From the NCBI RefSeq assembly GCF_023100725.1, contig NZ_CP095501.1, positions 3,658,001 to 3,722,000 on the forward strand: a stretch of 64,000 nt of DNA, read 5' to 3'. Origin of the DNA: Arthrobacter antioxidans. GTDB lineage: Bacteria > Actinomycetota > Actinomycetes > Actinomycetales > Micrococcaceae. This document shows positions 26,522-35,223 of the stretch, one piece after another. A program made the translations under genes and the position numbers. The first letter of the stretch is position 1, and the number at the start of each line of letters is the position of its first letter. The notes beneath the pieces were generated by a model. The model saw only the letters and a program-made list of their open reading frames with translations, was not told the origin of the DNA and made no database searches.

Positions 26522-27610
26522 ATGACTCGGACCGCCGGGATGCGTACGCCCCTCATCGCCCTGATGTGCGCCCTCCTGCTGGGCGTGACCGGCTGCACGG
26601 ACACGAACGGGGACGACGCCGCAGCGCCGTCGCAGATGCAGGGCGGCACTGGCTCTCCCTCCTCCGGCACGGACACCGGCACGGGTGCAGCCCGCTCGGG
26701 GGCCGAGGAGGACATGGGTATCCCCGACATCGTCGAGGCCGTGCAGCCCTCGGTGGTCACCATCTTCACCGAGGAGGGACTCGGCAGCGGGGTGATCTAC
26801 ACGGAGGACGGGCTCATCCTCACCAATGAGCACGTGATCCGCGGCAACGAGGACGTCGAGGTGGCCTTCGCCGACGGTCAGCGGGTGTCCGGGACGGTCG
26901 AGGCCGCGGACACCGTGTCCGACCTCGCCCTCGTACAGGCGGACCGGAGCGACCTCCCGGCCGCAACGTTCCAGGCCGACCTGCCGCGCATCGGCGAGCT
27001 CGCCGTCGTCATCGGTTCCCCGCTCGGTTTCGAGAACACCGCGACGGCGGGCATCGTCTCGGGACTGCACCGGGAGATCCCCGGCTCGGCGGCCACGAGC
27101 CAGTCGCTGGTGGACCTCATCCAGACGGACGCGGCCATCAGCCCCGGCAACTCCGGCGGCGCCGTCGTGAACGGGCAGGGCGAGATCATGGGCATCAGCG
27201 AGGCCTATATCCCGCCGTCACAGGGCGCCGTCGCCCTCGGGTTCGCGATCCCCGCCTCCATCGCCACGGAGGTGGCGGAGGAACTCCGGGCGGACGGCAC
27301 GGCGGACCACGCGTTCATGGGCCTGGCTCCCGGCCCGCTCACGCCCCGGATCGCCGAACAGCTGAACCTCGAGGACACCACGGGAGTGGTGGTCCTGTCC
27401 GTCCCGCCCGGCGGGCCGGCCGACGACGCCGGCATCCGCCCGGGCGACATCATCACCAGGATCGGGGACGAGGAGATCTCCGCACCGGAGGACCTCTTGG
27501 CAGCACTGCGCCAGCACGATCCGGGTGACACGGTCCCCGTGCAGCTCCGACGGGACGCGACGACGCGGACGGTGGACGTGACGCTCGCGGATCGTCCGGC
27601 GGACCGCTGA
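26522..27610 (+). CDS. HtrA/DegP-type serine protease, lipoprotein
   Basis: 362 aa. Lipobox VTGC after a hydrophobic signal peptide, Thr/Gly-rich linker, trypsin-like domain (~65-255) and one PDZ domain (~265-355). The catalytic triad is complete: H104 in LTNEHVIRG, D134 in VSDLALVQ, S211 in SPGNSGGAV. It would degrade or chaperone damaged proteins outside the membrane. GGGAGG lies 9 nt before ATG 26522. Most actinobacterial HtrA proteins use a transmembrane anchor; a lipid anchor is less usual. Confidence 0.92.
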   Translation: MTRTAGMRTPLIALMCALLLGVTGCTDTNGDDAAAPSQMQGGTGSPSSGTDTGTGAARSGAEEDMGIPDIVEAVQPSVVTIFTEEGLGSGVIYTEDGLILTNEHVIRGNEDVEVAFADGQRVSGTVEAADTVSDLALVQADRSDLPAATFQADLPRIGELAVVIGSPLGFENTATAGIVSGLHREIPGSAATSQSLVDLIQTDAAISPGNSGGAVVNGQGEIMGISEAYIPPSQGAVALGFAIPASIATEVAEELRADGTADHAFMGLAPGPLTPRIAEQLNLEDTTGVVVLSVPPGGPADDAGIRPGDIITRIGDEEISAPEDLLAALRQHDPGDTVPVQLRRDATTRTVDVTLADRPADR

Positions 27611-27633
27611 GTGGCGCGTCCGCTGCGCCCGGG

Positions 27634-28407
27634 TCAGTAGAGGCGCCAGGCCTTCCAGCCCGGATAGACCTCGTGCTGCATCTCCTGCGCGAGATCCTCG
27701 AGGTCCTGGTGGTCCGCGGGGGTGAAGGGGCGGGGCGAGAGGGACATGACGCAGATCGTCCCGATCAGCCAGCCTCCGGGACCCCGCAGCGGATGGCCGG
27801 CATAGAAGCGGATGTGCGGTGCCCCGGCCACGAAGGGGTGGCTCCGGAACCGCGGGTCCTCCAGGGTGTCGGGCACGACGAGCGCCCCGGATGAGCGGAT
27901 GGTCGCATTGCAGAACACCTGCGTCCGGTCGAGGTCCTGGTGCGCCTCGCCCACCGAGGACTTGATGAACTGGCGGTGCCTGGCGATCAGGGCCAGCGTC
28001 GCGATCTCGCAGCCGAATCGCTCCGCCACCCGGCGGACGATGGCATCGAACCGCTCCTCGGCAGGCGTGTCGAGGAGGTGCAGCTGTTCCAGCGACTCGA
28101 GGCGCCCGCGTTCCGCCGCCTCCGCGTCGAGGAAGGCGGAACCTGGTGCGCCGAGGAGCCGGATGAAGTCCGGGATCGCGCCGTCGTCCTGCTGGACGGC
28201 CCGGCGCGGACCGAGGCCCGGGGCCTCCCGCGCCACCTCGGCGAGAAGGTCCCGTTCGTGCGGAGCGATGTCGGTCTCCCCCTCGAGGTAGGCCGCCACC
28301 TCGAGCTCCGACAGCGACCCGCCCGACGCGAAGTACTGGATCCACGTCTGGGCATCGGACATGCCGGATCGACGCACCGCATCGATGATGGGTTCCCGCT
28401 CGTCCAC
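27634..28407 (-). CDS. GAF-domain protein
   Basis: 257 aa. N-terminal part (~25-55) has ELEVAAYLEGETDIAPHERD, a reduced form of the module seen at 22193 and 30163. A GAF domain occupies ~90-245: LLDTPAEERFDAIVRRVAERF, RSHPFVAGAPHIRFYAGHPL, GTICVMSLSPRPF. Start GTG 28407 is set by GGGGAGGAAG just upstream, ahead of the ATG at residue 16. It follows the GAF-ANTAR gene (28440) by 32 bp on the same strand, so both signalling proteins are likely made together. Confidence 0.85.
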   Translation of the reverse strand: MDEREPIIDAVRRSGMSDAQTWIQYFASGGSLSELEVAAYLEGETDIAPHERDLLAEVAREAPGLGPRRAVQQDDGAIPDFIRLLGAPGSAFLDAEAAERGRLESLEQLHLLDTPAEERFDAIVRRVAERFGCEIATLALIARHRQFIKSSVGEAHQDLDRTQVFCNATIRSSGALVVPDTLEDPRFRSHPFVAGAPHIRFYAGHPLRGPGGWLIGTICVMSLSPRPFTPADHQDLEDLAQEMQHEVYPGWKAWRLY

Positions 28408-28439
28408 GCTCTTCCTCCCCGTACCGTCGGCCGTACCGC

Positions 28440-29216
28440 CTACTGGAAGTGCAACGTCACCGGCCCCTGACCCAGGGACTCCAGGACGGACGCGGCGACG
28501 TCGCGCAGCTTGATGTTCCTGGCACTGGACGCGGCCTTGAGGATGGACATCGCGGCATCCTGGGAGCACCGGTTCTGCCCCATGATCACGCCGACGGCGA
28601 GGTCGATCGTGGTCCGGCTCTGCATCGCGGCGCGCATGTCGGCGCTGGACTCGGTCAGTTCCGCGATGCGCACCGCCAGACGGAGCGACGCCGAGACCTC
28701 CTCCGCGAAACGGCGAGCAGCCGCGATGGCTTCCTCGCTGAAGGCATCGACCAGGGGTGAGTAGAAATTGAGGGCCGCCGTCGCGTCGCCCTCGAGCGGG
28801 ATGGGGACCCCCAGCGCGGACCTGACCCCGTGACCGGCGATCGCCCGGCTGTATTCCGGGAAGCGTTCCTCGGCGTGGAAGTCGCGGACGTACTGGACGG
28901 CGCCCTCGCGCGCGGCACGCAGGCACGGACCGTCGTCGTACTCGTACTGGACCTCGTCCAGCTTCTGGGCGTGCGGACCGTTGCTCGCGACCGTGGTCTT
29001 GGTCCGCGCCCGCAGCAGCGTGACACCGCACAGGACCTCGTCGTCGGCCGAGAGGCTGCGCCCGGCCACGGTGACGAGTTTCGTCAGGAACTCCTCGACG
29101 TCGTCGCTGTGGAGGACCATGTCCTGCAGCAGGCCCGGCACTCCCGGACCGTTGTCTCTCTGGTAATCGATCAACAGGCTAACCTTTGCATCAACCGCCT
29201 GCCGGTTGCGCGTCAC
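28440..29216 (-). CDS. GAF-ANTAR regulator
   Basis: 258 aa. GAF domain (~20-175; LDEVQYEYDDGPCLRAAREG, ALGVPIPLEGDA) followed by a C-terminal ANTAR domain (~185-240; RTTIDLAVGVIMGQNRCSQD, AAMSILKAASSARN). ANTAR domains bind tandem hairpins in RNA and block termination. GTG 29216 is the outermost start; the first ~20 codons have poor codon bias and a downstream TTG is possible. A TACTAT/TATGCT -10 region lies near 29265. It closely resembles the partial gene at 1-599. Confidence 0.87.
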   Translation of the reverse strand: MTRNRQAVDAKVSLLIDYQRDNGPGVPGLLQDMVLHSDDVEEFLTKLVTVAGRSLSADDEVLCGVTLLRARTKTTVASNGPHAQKLDEVQYEYDDGPCLRAAREGAVQYVRDFHAEERFPEYSRAIAGHGVRSALGVPIPLEGDATAALNFYSPLVDAFSEEAIAAARRFAEEVSASLRLAVRIAELTESSADMRAAMQSRTTIDLAVGVIMGQNRCSQDAAMSILKAASSARNIKLRDVAASVLESLGQGPVTLHFQ

Positions 29217-29368
29217 GCGGGCATGGGGGAGGTGAGGGGCCGCCTGCTGCTAAACGACCAAGAGCATAGTACCCACAGAAAGCCACTCCGGGTGGTGCGG
29301 CAGCGACAAGGACCCCCATCACGATTATCCTCGTAGTGCTCGGATCACCTCCCCCGAAGGGTCGTCCC

Positions 29369-30295
29369 ATGCACCAGCCGAACGGCCACCCCACCCCGTC
29401 CCGTCCTGACGAGAGGGAGCTCGCGGCGCGCCTCCGGGCAGCAGGATGCGTGTTCGCCGAGGACGAGGCGCGACTGCTGGCGGACAGCGGGGCATCCGAG
29501 GAGGCTCTGGCAGTCATGATCGAGAGGCGCGTGGCAGGCCATCCCCTCGAACACACCCTGGGCTGGGTCGACTTCTGCGGACTGAGGCTGGACGTGGAAC
29601 CCGGCGTCTTCATCCCCCGGCAGCGGTCCGCCCTGCTCGTGCACTGCGCGGCAGAACTGACGCCGATCGGCGCCACCGTGTTGGATCTCTGCTGTGGAAG
29701 TGGCGCGCTCGGTGCGGCACTCGCCGCCGCCGTGGAAGACCTCCAGCTTCATGCCTCCGACATCTCGGGCGCCGCCGTCGAGCTCGCGCGGCGCAATCTG
29801 GCCGGCCGGCAGGCCGCATGCTACGAGGGGGACCTCTTCGATCCGCTGCCCTCGGCACTCAGGGGCGGGATCGACACGATCCTGTGCAACACGCCCTACG
29901 TTCCCACCCATCGCCTGCCGTCGCTCCCCCGCGAGGCGAGGATGCATGAGCCGCGGGCAAGTCTCGACGGCGGGACGGACGGGTTGGACCTCCAGCGACG
30001 GGTGGCCCGCGACGCACGGGGGTGGATGGCGCCCGGCGGCCATCTCCTGTTCGAGGTGGCCGAGGAGCAGGAACGGGGGTGCCTCCGGCTCCTCGAGGAC
30101 GAGGGCTTCCAACCCTGGCCCCGCCGCCTCGAGGAGATCGGCGCGATCGTCGTGGTGGGCCGTCAGCGGTCCCGGCGCAGGGGCGGCAGCGGCGACAGTC
30201 CCTGGGGCCGACGCCCGGCGGACGCGGCGGGGCGGCCCGGCGTGGTGATCGGGCGCCCCCACCGGCTGCGGCCGGAGACCTTGCACGAGGGGTAG
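29369..30295 (+). CDS. PrmC/HemK-like methyltransferase
   Basis: 308 aa. SAM-dependent class I methyltransferase: motif I VLDLCCGSGALG, acidic loop HASDISGAAVELARRN, and motif IV CNTPYVP where PrmC/HemK have NPPY. Members methylate the Gln of peptide-release factors or related substrates; the T for P change makes the substrate less certain. ATG 29369 (GAAGGG 8 nt upstream) is preferred over the frame from 29336. The last ~45 residues are low-complexity and overlap the opposite gene at 30163 by 133 bp, so the natural end may be shorter in relatives. Confidence 0.82.
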   Translation: MHQPNGHPTPSRPDERELAARLRAAGCVFAEDEARLLADSGASEEALAVMIERRVAGHPLEHTLGWVDFCGLRLDVEPGVFIPRQRSALLVHCAAELTPIGATVLDLCCGSGALGAALAAAVEDLQLHASDISGAAVELARRNLAGRQAACYEGDLFDPLPSALRGGIDTILCNTPYVPTHRLPSLPREARMHEPRASLDGGTDGLDLQRRVARDARGWMAPGGHLLFEVAEEQERGCLRLLEDEGFQPWPRRLEEIGAIVVVGRQRSRRRGGSGDSPWGRRPADAAGRPGVVIGRPHRLRPETLHEG

Positions 30296-30567
30296 GTGAA
30301 GGCGCCGCGCGCCGCCGTGTCGTCGACGGCGCTGTAGGGTGCGCGGCAGCAGGCTCGGTGGCCCGTGACCTCCCGGTCGTCGAGCAGTTCGTTCACGGCC
30401 TGGGCCACGGCGTTGCGGTCGTCGAGCGGCAGGGCCATCAGCCCGTGGAGGTAGGCGTCGACCTCGAGGTGGCCGGTGGGGCAGCCCAGATTCTGGAGGT
30501 GGTCCCAGACGAGAAGCAGGGGCAGATCCGCGTGTCTCATCGCGGTATGGGTGTGCAGACCTTGCAT
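30163..30567 (-). CDS. Small protein with the shared helical module
   Basis: 134 aa. Residues ~30-75 (EVDAYLHGLMALPLDDRNAV, then NELLDDREVTG) align with the N-terminal module of the GAF protein at 22193. The rest is Arg/Pro-rich without domain. AAGGA 8 nt before ATG 30567 supports the start. The 3' third overlaps the methyltransferase gene tail to tail, so its C-terminus may be an artefact of lost stop codons. Function unknown; possibly a free-standing version of the signalling module. Confidence 0.65.
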   Translation of the reverse strand: MQGLHTHTAMRHADLPLLLVWDHLQNLGCPTGHLEVDAYLHGLMALPLDDRNAVAQAVNELLDDREVTGHRACCRAPYSAVDDTAARGAFTYPSCKVSGRSRWGRPITTPGRPAASAGRRPQGLSPLPPLRRDR

Positions 30568-30724
30568 GGACAGATTCCTTCGGGTGGCCCGGACGGGGGC
30601 AGGAAGCCGATCGACGTGGGACGCCGGCCATCCTCGATCCGTCCATCGTGGCATCACCCGGGAAACCGGGACAGCAGTTTCGTCCCGTCGGGGCGGGGTT
30701 GCGCCACGGATCGCAGCCCTGTTA

Positions 30725-31069
30725 TCAGCCCTCGATCTCACGGCTCCGCAGGCGGACGATCTCCCGGACCAGGTCCTCCGACAGCGGATGGTCGGCCGTG
30801 AAGTGGATGGTCCCCTTCGAGCGGGAATAGCCGTCGAGCCGCGGCGCCACGGCACCGATCACCGTCGAGGAGAACGGATACAGCGAGAGATGCCGGGCGG
30901 TGGCGGCCACGGCAAGCAGGGGCTTCCCGGCGAGGACGAGGGCCGGCAGACCGTAGCTCACACCGTCGACGGCGTCCGGCCGGGCAACCCGTGCCGTCGC
31001 GACCACGGCGCGCAGGCACTCCTGGTCAGGTCCCTCCAGCGCGGCGAGTGCGTCATCCACGGATCCCAT
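30725..31069 (-). CDS. DUF1801 (YdhG-like) protein
   Basis: 114 aa, whole-length DUF1801: YGLPALVLAGKPLLAVAATARHLSLYPF and SKGTIHFTADHPLSEDLVREIV. The fold resembles frataxin-like YdhG; function unknown. Leaderless: -10 TACGAT sits 6 nt before ATG 31069, which also rules out the longer start at 31111. Confidence 0.88.
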   Translation of the reverse strand: MGSVDDALAALEGPDQECLRAVVATARVARPDAVDGVSYGLPALVLAGKPLLAVAATARHLSLYPFSSTVIGAVAPRLDGYSRSKGTIHFTADHPLSEDLVREIVRLRSREIEG

Positions 31070-31120
31070 GCGGCGATCGTAGGGCATCGCCGGCGCCCGG
31101 GCAGGGTCCATGGACCGGGG

Positions 31121-31999
31121 TCACAGCGACTCGAGCTCCCGCGCCAGGTTCATGTGCGCCCGCCCCGTCCAGTCCGCCTGCGCCGTCGCGGTGCGATAGA
31201 GGGGTTCGAGTGTCAGGAGTCGCTTCAGGACGGCACGCCGCCCGTCGGTGAATGCCTGCTGCGGAATATGCCCGTACTCGGCGCGGATCGCCGCGACATA
31301 GCGCGCATAGGCCTCCGGAGCGCCGGCGAGCACCGCGAGGTCCGCATCGCACAGGAGGTGGCCCGCGCGGTCCTCCGGCGCCGGGTCGTGCGTCGCCGTC
31401 AGGAGGACGAGGCGTTCGACGTCCCGGACGACGGCGTCGGGCATGATGCCCTGAAGGCGCTGCGCGGCAAGGGATGCGGACGCGCGCTCGTCCTCGCCGG
31501 CACTCCCCTCGTACACGGCGTCGTGGAACCAGGCCGCCAGGAGCACGGCGGCACGCAGGGGTTCATCGGCCGGCTCCAGCAGGAGGTCCAGCGCCTCGAG
31601 GACCGCCAGCAGGTGGGCGGGTGTGTGGTACTCGCGGTGCCCTTCCGCCCAGCGGTCGAGCAGTTCCCCGCCGAGCGCCGGGACCTCCGGCATCAGTGCC
31701 TCCCAGCGGGTCGTCAGCGCGGCGCGCAGCTTCGGGGCCCGCCGTCGGGCCGGGACCCTGAGGCCGCTGGCGATCAGGGCGCGCACCAGGTCCGCCCCGG
31801 CGACCTCCTGCGCACCCTGGGCCACGAGGTCGCGGTACCGCCGTTCCGGGACGTCGTAGTGGTCCTCGTCGAAGGCCCGGCGCGGGAGGCCCGCAGTCGC
31901 CGCGAACGCATGGAGCTCCTCGAGCGACGACGTCGAGACCAGGTGGGAGAACACGGTTCCGTGCGCGGGCCAGGTGGGTGGATCGATCAGGACGGCCAT
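31121..31999 (-). CDS. DUF4031 protein fused to HD-type phosphohydrolase domain
   Basis: 292 aa. Residues 1-~85 are DUF4031 (VLIDPPTWPAHGTVFSHLVS, DEDHYDVPERRY). The remainder is an HD-superfamily-like domain: H in EYHTPAHL, WFHDAVYEG with the HD pair, and CDADLAVLAG, as in predicted metal-dependent phosphohydrolases. Both parts occur as separate proteins in other bacteria. The gene is leaderless (TAGACT, 7 nt before ATG 31999). A nucleotide-type substrate is likely but unknown. Confidence 0.85.
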   Translation of the reverse strand: MAVLIDPPTWPAHGTVFSHLVSTSSLEELHAFAATAGLPRRAFDEDHYDVPERRYRDLVAQGAQEVAGADLVRALIASGLRVPARRRAPKLRAALTTRWEALMPEVPALGGELLDRWAEGHREYHTPAHLLAVLEALDLLLEPADEPLRAAVLLAAWFHDAVYEGSAGEDERASASLAAQRLQGIMPDAVVRDVERLVLLTATHDPAPEDRAGHLLCDADLAVLAGAPEAYARYVAAIRAEYGHIPQQAFTDGRRAVLKRLLTLEPLYRTATAQADWTGRAHMNLARELESL

Positions 32000-32029
32000 G
32001 ACCAGCAGTCTAGGTGTGTCCGGGCGCGG

Positions 32030-32332
32030 TCAGGGAGACGCCGCCTCCGGTTTCGTCGCCTTGCCGTCCAGCCACAGCTCGGTGGATGGGTCGCTGTGGG
32101 ATCCACCGGTCGCCACGTGCCTGTCGCTGACGGTCGGCCCCTTCTTCAGGACGTGGACCAGCGCCATGGCGTGCCCGCGGCCGAGGTCGTAGTCCTCCTT
32201 GAGCCAGGAGACGATCTGCCCGGCCTTCGTATCGGGCGCGTCGAGACCGCGCTCTTTCGCCTGATCGACGAGTTGCCTCGGCGTCAGTCCGGTCTTCGCC
32301 TCGATGGCGTCCAGATATGCCTGGAATGACAT
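32030..32332 (-). CDS. DUF4287 protein
   Basis: 100 aa. The N-terminal ~60 residues match DUF4287: MSFQAYLDAIEAKTGLTPRQ and GLDAPDTKAGQIVSWLKEDY. The tail (PSTELWLDGKATK) is variable. Family function unknown. It begins 12 bp after the DHFR-like gene on the same strand, so the two form an operon. Confidence 0.88.
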   Translation of the reverse strand: MSFQAYLDAIEAKTGLTPRQLVDQAKERGLDAPDTKAGQIVSWLKEDYDLGRGHAMALVHVLKKGPTVSDRHVATGGSHSDPSTELWLDGKATKPEAASP

Positions 32333-32344
32333 GGGTGGTCCTTT

Positions 32345-32896
32345 CTAAAGGGCGCGGAGTCCGTACGAGGCCAGGACGTTGCCCTTGCTGGTGGCCGCCA
32401 CGTCCTGCAGCTCCAGTCGGGTGACGGGATCCGCTGGTTCGAACAGGCGGCGGCCGGCGCCGGCGACCACCGGGTGGGTCATCAGCATCAGCGAGTCCAG
32501 CAGCCCGGCGAACAGGAGCTGCCGGACCAGGGAGATACTGGCGCAGACGGCGATGTCCCCGCCGTCGGTCTCCTTCAGTCCGGCCACGAACTCCTCCAGG
32601 GGCGCGGTCATGAGGGAGGCGTTCGTCCAACCGAGCTCGCCGCTGAGGGTGCGCGACGCCACGAACTTCTGCACCGGGTTGATGAAACTGCCGAACGGGT
32701 CGGTCGCCTCTGCCCGTGGCCAGTAGTCGGCCCACTCCTGGTACCCCTGCCGGCCGAGCAGTACGGTGTCCACCTTGCCGATCATCGCGTCCATGCCCGC
32801 GCCGAGTTCCGAGTCGAAGCTGTCGAACTGCCACAGGTGGGGGGATTCGACGACGCCGTCGACGGAGGAGAAGAGGCCTGCTGTGAGTCTGCGCAT
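32345..32896 (-). CDS. Dihydrofolate-reductase-like (RibD C-terminal) protein
   Basis: 183 aa. RibD_C/DHFR-like fold: RRLTAGLFSSVDGVVESPHL, LLGRQGYQEWADYWP, then GGDIAVCASISLVRQLL for the cofactor-binding part. These stand-alone proteins probably reduce a substrate with NAD(P)H; which one is unknown. ATG 32896 has AGGAG 6 nt upstream; the longer frame overlaps the sigma gene region. Confidence 0.9.
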   Translation of the reverse strand: MRRLTAGLFSSVDGVVESPHLWQFDSFDSELGAGMDAMIGKVDTVLLGRQGYQEWADYWPRAEATDPFGSFINPVQKFVASRTLSGELGWTNASLMTAPLEEFVAGLKETDGGDIAVCASISLVRQLLFAGLLDSLMLMTHPVVAGAGRRLFEPADPVTRLELQDVAATSKGNVLASYGLRAL

Positions 32897-33021
32897 GAAG
32901 AGCTCCTGATTCGTGGTGGGTCCACACGATAGACGGTGCGGCGGGCCTGGACTCATCGGTCCCGGGAAGAAATCCGGGCCGTGCCCTCCCGCTCGTGGAT
33001 CACCATGGCTAGGCTCGGGGC

Positions 33022-34053
33022 ATGCAGCCGCCCGCCTCGTCTCCGGTGCAGGACGCAGCACCCGCAACGGCCTCGTTCGAACAGCTCCTGGAAGCGTCAC
33101 GCCGCGAGCTGACCGGGTACTGCTACCGCATGCTCGGGGCGGCATCGGAGGCCGAGGACGCGGTCCAGGAGACGATGCTCAAGGCCTGGTCCAGGAAGGA
33201 TTCCTTCGCCGGCCGGTCCGCCCTGCGCACCTGGCTCTTCCGGATCGCCCACAACGTCTGCGTCGACATGCTCCGCAGCCCGCAGCGCCGTGCCCGCCCC
33301 ATGGACCTCGGGCCGTCCACGCGCACCGCCGACGCCGTCCTGGGTGCTCCGCTCACCGAGGGTGTATTCGTGCAGCCGATCCCCGACGAGCGGGTGATCG
33401 ACACCTCGGGTGACCCCGCCGTCGTCGCCGAACTCCGCGACACCGTGCGCCTGGCCTTCGTGGCCGCCCTGCAGCACCTTCCACCCCTCCAGCGCAGCGC
33501 CCTGATCCTGTGCGAGGTGCTGCGGTGGTCGGCGGCCGAGGTCGCCGCGCTGCTCGAGGTCACTCCCGCGTCCGTCAACAGCGCCCTGCAGCGTGCGCGC
33601 AGGACGCTGGCGGACCATGCGCCCGCCCCGCACATGCCGCTGGAGAACCCGGCCCACAAACTCCTGCTCGCGCGCTACCTGAGGGCCTTCGAGGCCTACG
33701 ACATGGACCTGCTCGTCTCACTGCTGCGGGACGACGTGGTCCTCTCCATGCCGCCGTTCGACCTGTGGCTCTCCGGACCGGCGGACGTCCGCGCCTGGTT
33801 CGTCGGCAAGGGCAGCGTCTGCGAGGGCGGTCGCCTCATCCCCATCGACGTCAACGGTGCCGGCGGGTTCGCCAACTACCACGTCGTGGAGCCCGACCTG
33901 TGGAAGCCCTGGGCCATCCAGGTCATCGAGACCGACGGCGGGCGCATCGTCGGCCACCACAACTTCCTCTACCCGGAGATGTTCGAGGCCTTCGGCCTGC
34001 CGGCGGTCATCGACGAGCGGCCGGCCGCGAAGGACCAGCCCGGCACCGAGTGA
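33022..34053 (+). CDS. ECF sigma-70 factor with SnoaL-like C-terminal domain
   Basis: 343 aa, the long SigG/SigJ-like ECF type. Region 2 (YCYRMLGAASEAEDAVQETMLKAW), region 4 (RSALILCEVLRWSAAEVAALLEV, NSALQRARR), then a ~130-residue NTF2/SnoaL-like domain (LLARYLRAFEAYDMDLLVSLL, SMPPFDLWL). In these groups the fused domain replaces an anti-sigma factor in control. No anti-sigma gene is adjacent. The gene is leaderless: TAGGCT is 6 nt before ATG 33022. Target promoters unknown. Confidence 0.92.
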   Translation: MQPPASSPVQDAAPATASFEQLLEASRRELTGYCYRMLGAASEAEDAVQETMLKAWSRKDSFAGRSALRTWLFRIAHNVCVDMLRSPQRRARPMDLGPSTRTADAVLGAPLTEGVFVQPIPDERVIDTSGDPAVVAELRDTVRLAFVAALQHLPPLQRSALILCEVLRWSAAEVAALLEVTPASVNSALQRARRTLADHAPAPHMPLENPAHKLLLARYLRAFEAYDMDLLVSLLRDDVVLSMPPFDLWLSGPADVRAWFVGKGSVCEGGRLIPIDVNGAGGFANYHVVEPDLWKPWAIQVIETDGGRIVGHHNFLYPEMFEAFGLPAVIDERPAAKDQPGTE

Positions 34054-34070
34054 CGCAGGAGGCTCGCGGC

Positions 34071-35198
34071 CTACTGGATCCGGCGGAGCGGGACGACGAG
34101 GTTGTCGACGAGCAGCAGGCATGCCGCGGCGGTCGGGATGGCGACGAGGGCTCCCGGCAGGCCCAGCAGCGTCCCGCCGGCCGTCGCCGCGATCAGCACC
34201 CACGCGCCGGGCACCTGGACGGCCTTGCTCATCACACGCGGCGTCAGGATATAGGCCTCGACCTGCATGTAGACGAGCATGGCGACCAGGACGACGATGG
34301 CCGCGGGCAGCGAGTAGAGCAGTGCCGCAAGGGTCATGACGATGGTCGTGAGGATGGTTCCGATGAGGGGGATCAGGGTGACGAAGAACGCCGCGATCGA
34401 GATGAGCGCGGCGAACGGCACCCCGGTGAGGGTGAGGAGGATGAAGCTGTACGTCGCGTTGAGGAGTGCCAGGACCACCATCCCGCTCAGGTACTTCCCG
34501 ACGGAGTCGGCGATCCTCTCGGTGAGGTACACCGAGGTCCTGCGCCGGGATGCCGGGAGGAGGGCGTAGAAGCCGTGCTTGATGCGCGGCAGCCCTGCCA
34601 GGAAGTAGAGGGTGAGGATGGCGATGAAGATCACGGACGAGACGACGTTCACGGCTCCCACGCCGGCCCCGACCACGCCGTTGGCGATGTTGGTCAGGGC
34701 CTCGGGGCTCACGAGCGCCTGCCCCACGGACTCCATCCCGTCCATCAGGGCTCCGCCCGTCAGTTCGTCGATCCGCTGGAACCACTCGTCCTCGGTCACG
34801 CCGCGGATCGCCGCCGGTAGCACCTGGACGAAGGCCGCCACCTGCGTGACGACGAACGGGACGACGAGGGAGACCAGGCCTGCAGCGAGGAAGGCGACGG
34901 CCACCCCGATCACGGCGACTGCGCCGCCACGGCGCATCCCGGCGCGGCGGAGTCTGCGCACCAGCGGGTTGAGGCCGAGCGCGAGGAACAGGGCGGCGCA
35001 GACGGACATGACGACCGAGCGCAGGGAGAACAGCACGGCGGCCAGGAGGACTGCCGTCAGGACCCCGCCCGTCACCCGGAGCCCCATGCCGAACAGGGTC
35101 GGGATCCGTACCCGCACGGGTTCCGGCGGGGCCGATTCCACCCGCTGTGCCGCGGCCGTGCCGGCCGAGCCGTGACGCAGGGCGCCGTCGGACTCCAC
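34071..35198 (-). CDS. AI-2E transporter family permease
   Basis: 375 aa with about eight membrane helices, matching the AI-2E/PerM family (LYFLAGLPRIKHGFYALLP, GVPFAALISIAAFFVTLIPLIG). Members include AI-2 exporters and Na+/H+ antiporters; the name does not prove autoinducer transport. Start GTG 35198, with GGAGGAGG 4 nt upstream. It follows the PLDc_N/SHOCT gene by 25 bp, so it is in one operon with it, downstream of tandem palindromes at 35688-35736. Confidence 0.88.
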   Translation of the reverse strand: MESDGALRHGSAGTAAAQRVESAPPEPVRVRIPTLFGMGLRVTGGVLTAVLLAAVLFSLRSVVMSVCAALFLALGLNPLVRRLRRAGMRRGGAVAVIGVAVAFLAAGLVSLVVPFVVTQVAAFVQVLPAAIRGVTEDEWFQRIDELTGGALMDGMESVGQALVSPEALTNIANGVVGAGVGAVNVVSSVIFIAILTLYFLAGLPRIKHGFYALLPASRRRTSVYLTERIADSVGKYLSGMVVLALLNATYSFILLTLTGVPFAALISIAAFFVTLIPLIGTILTTIVMTLAALLYSLPAAIVVLVAMLVYMQVEAYILTPRVMSKAVQVPGAWVLIAATAGGTLLGLPGALVAIPTAAACLLLVDNLVVPLRRIQ

Positions 35199-35223
35199 AG
35201 CGCCTCCTCCTCCTGCGGGGTGA

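Noticed and set aside
34071..35198. Quorum-sensing (AI-2) role for the AI-2E-family permease
   Set aside because: The family name is historical; no luxS or lsr gene is in the window.
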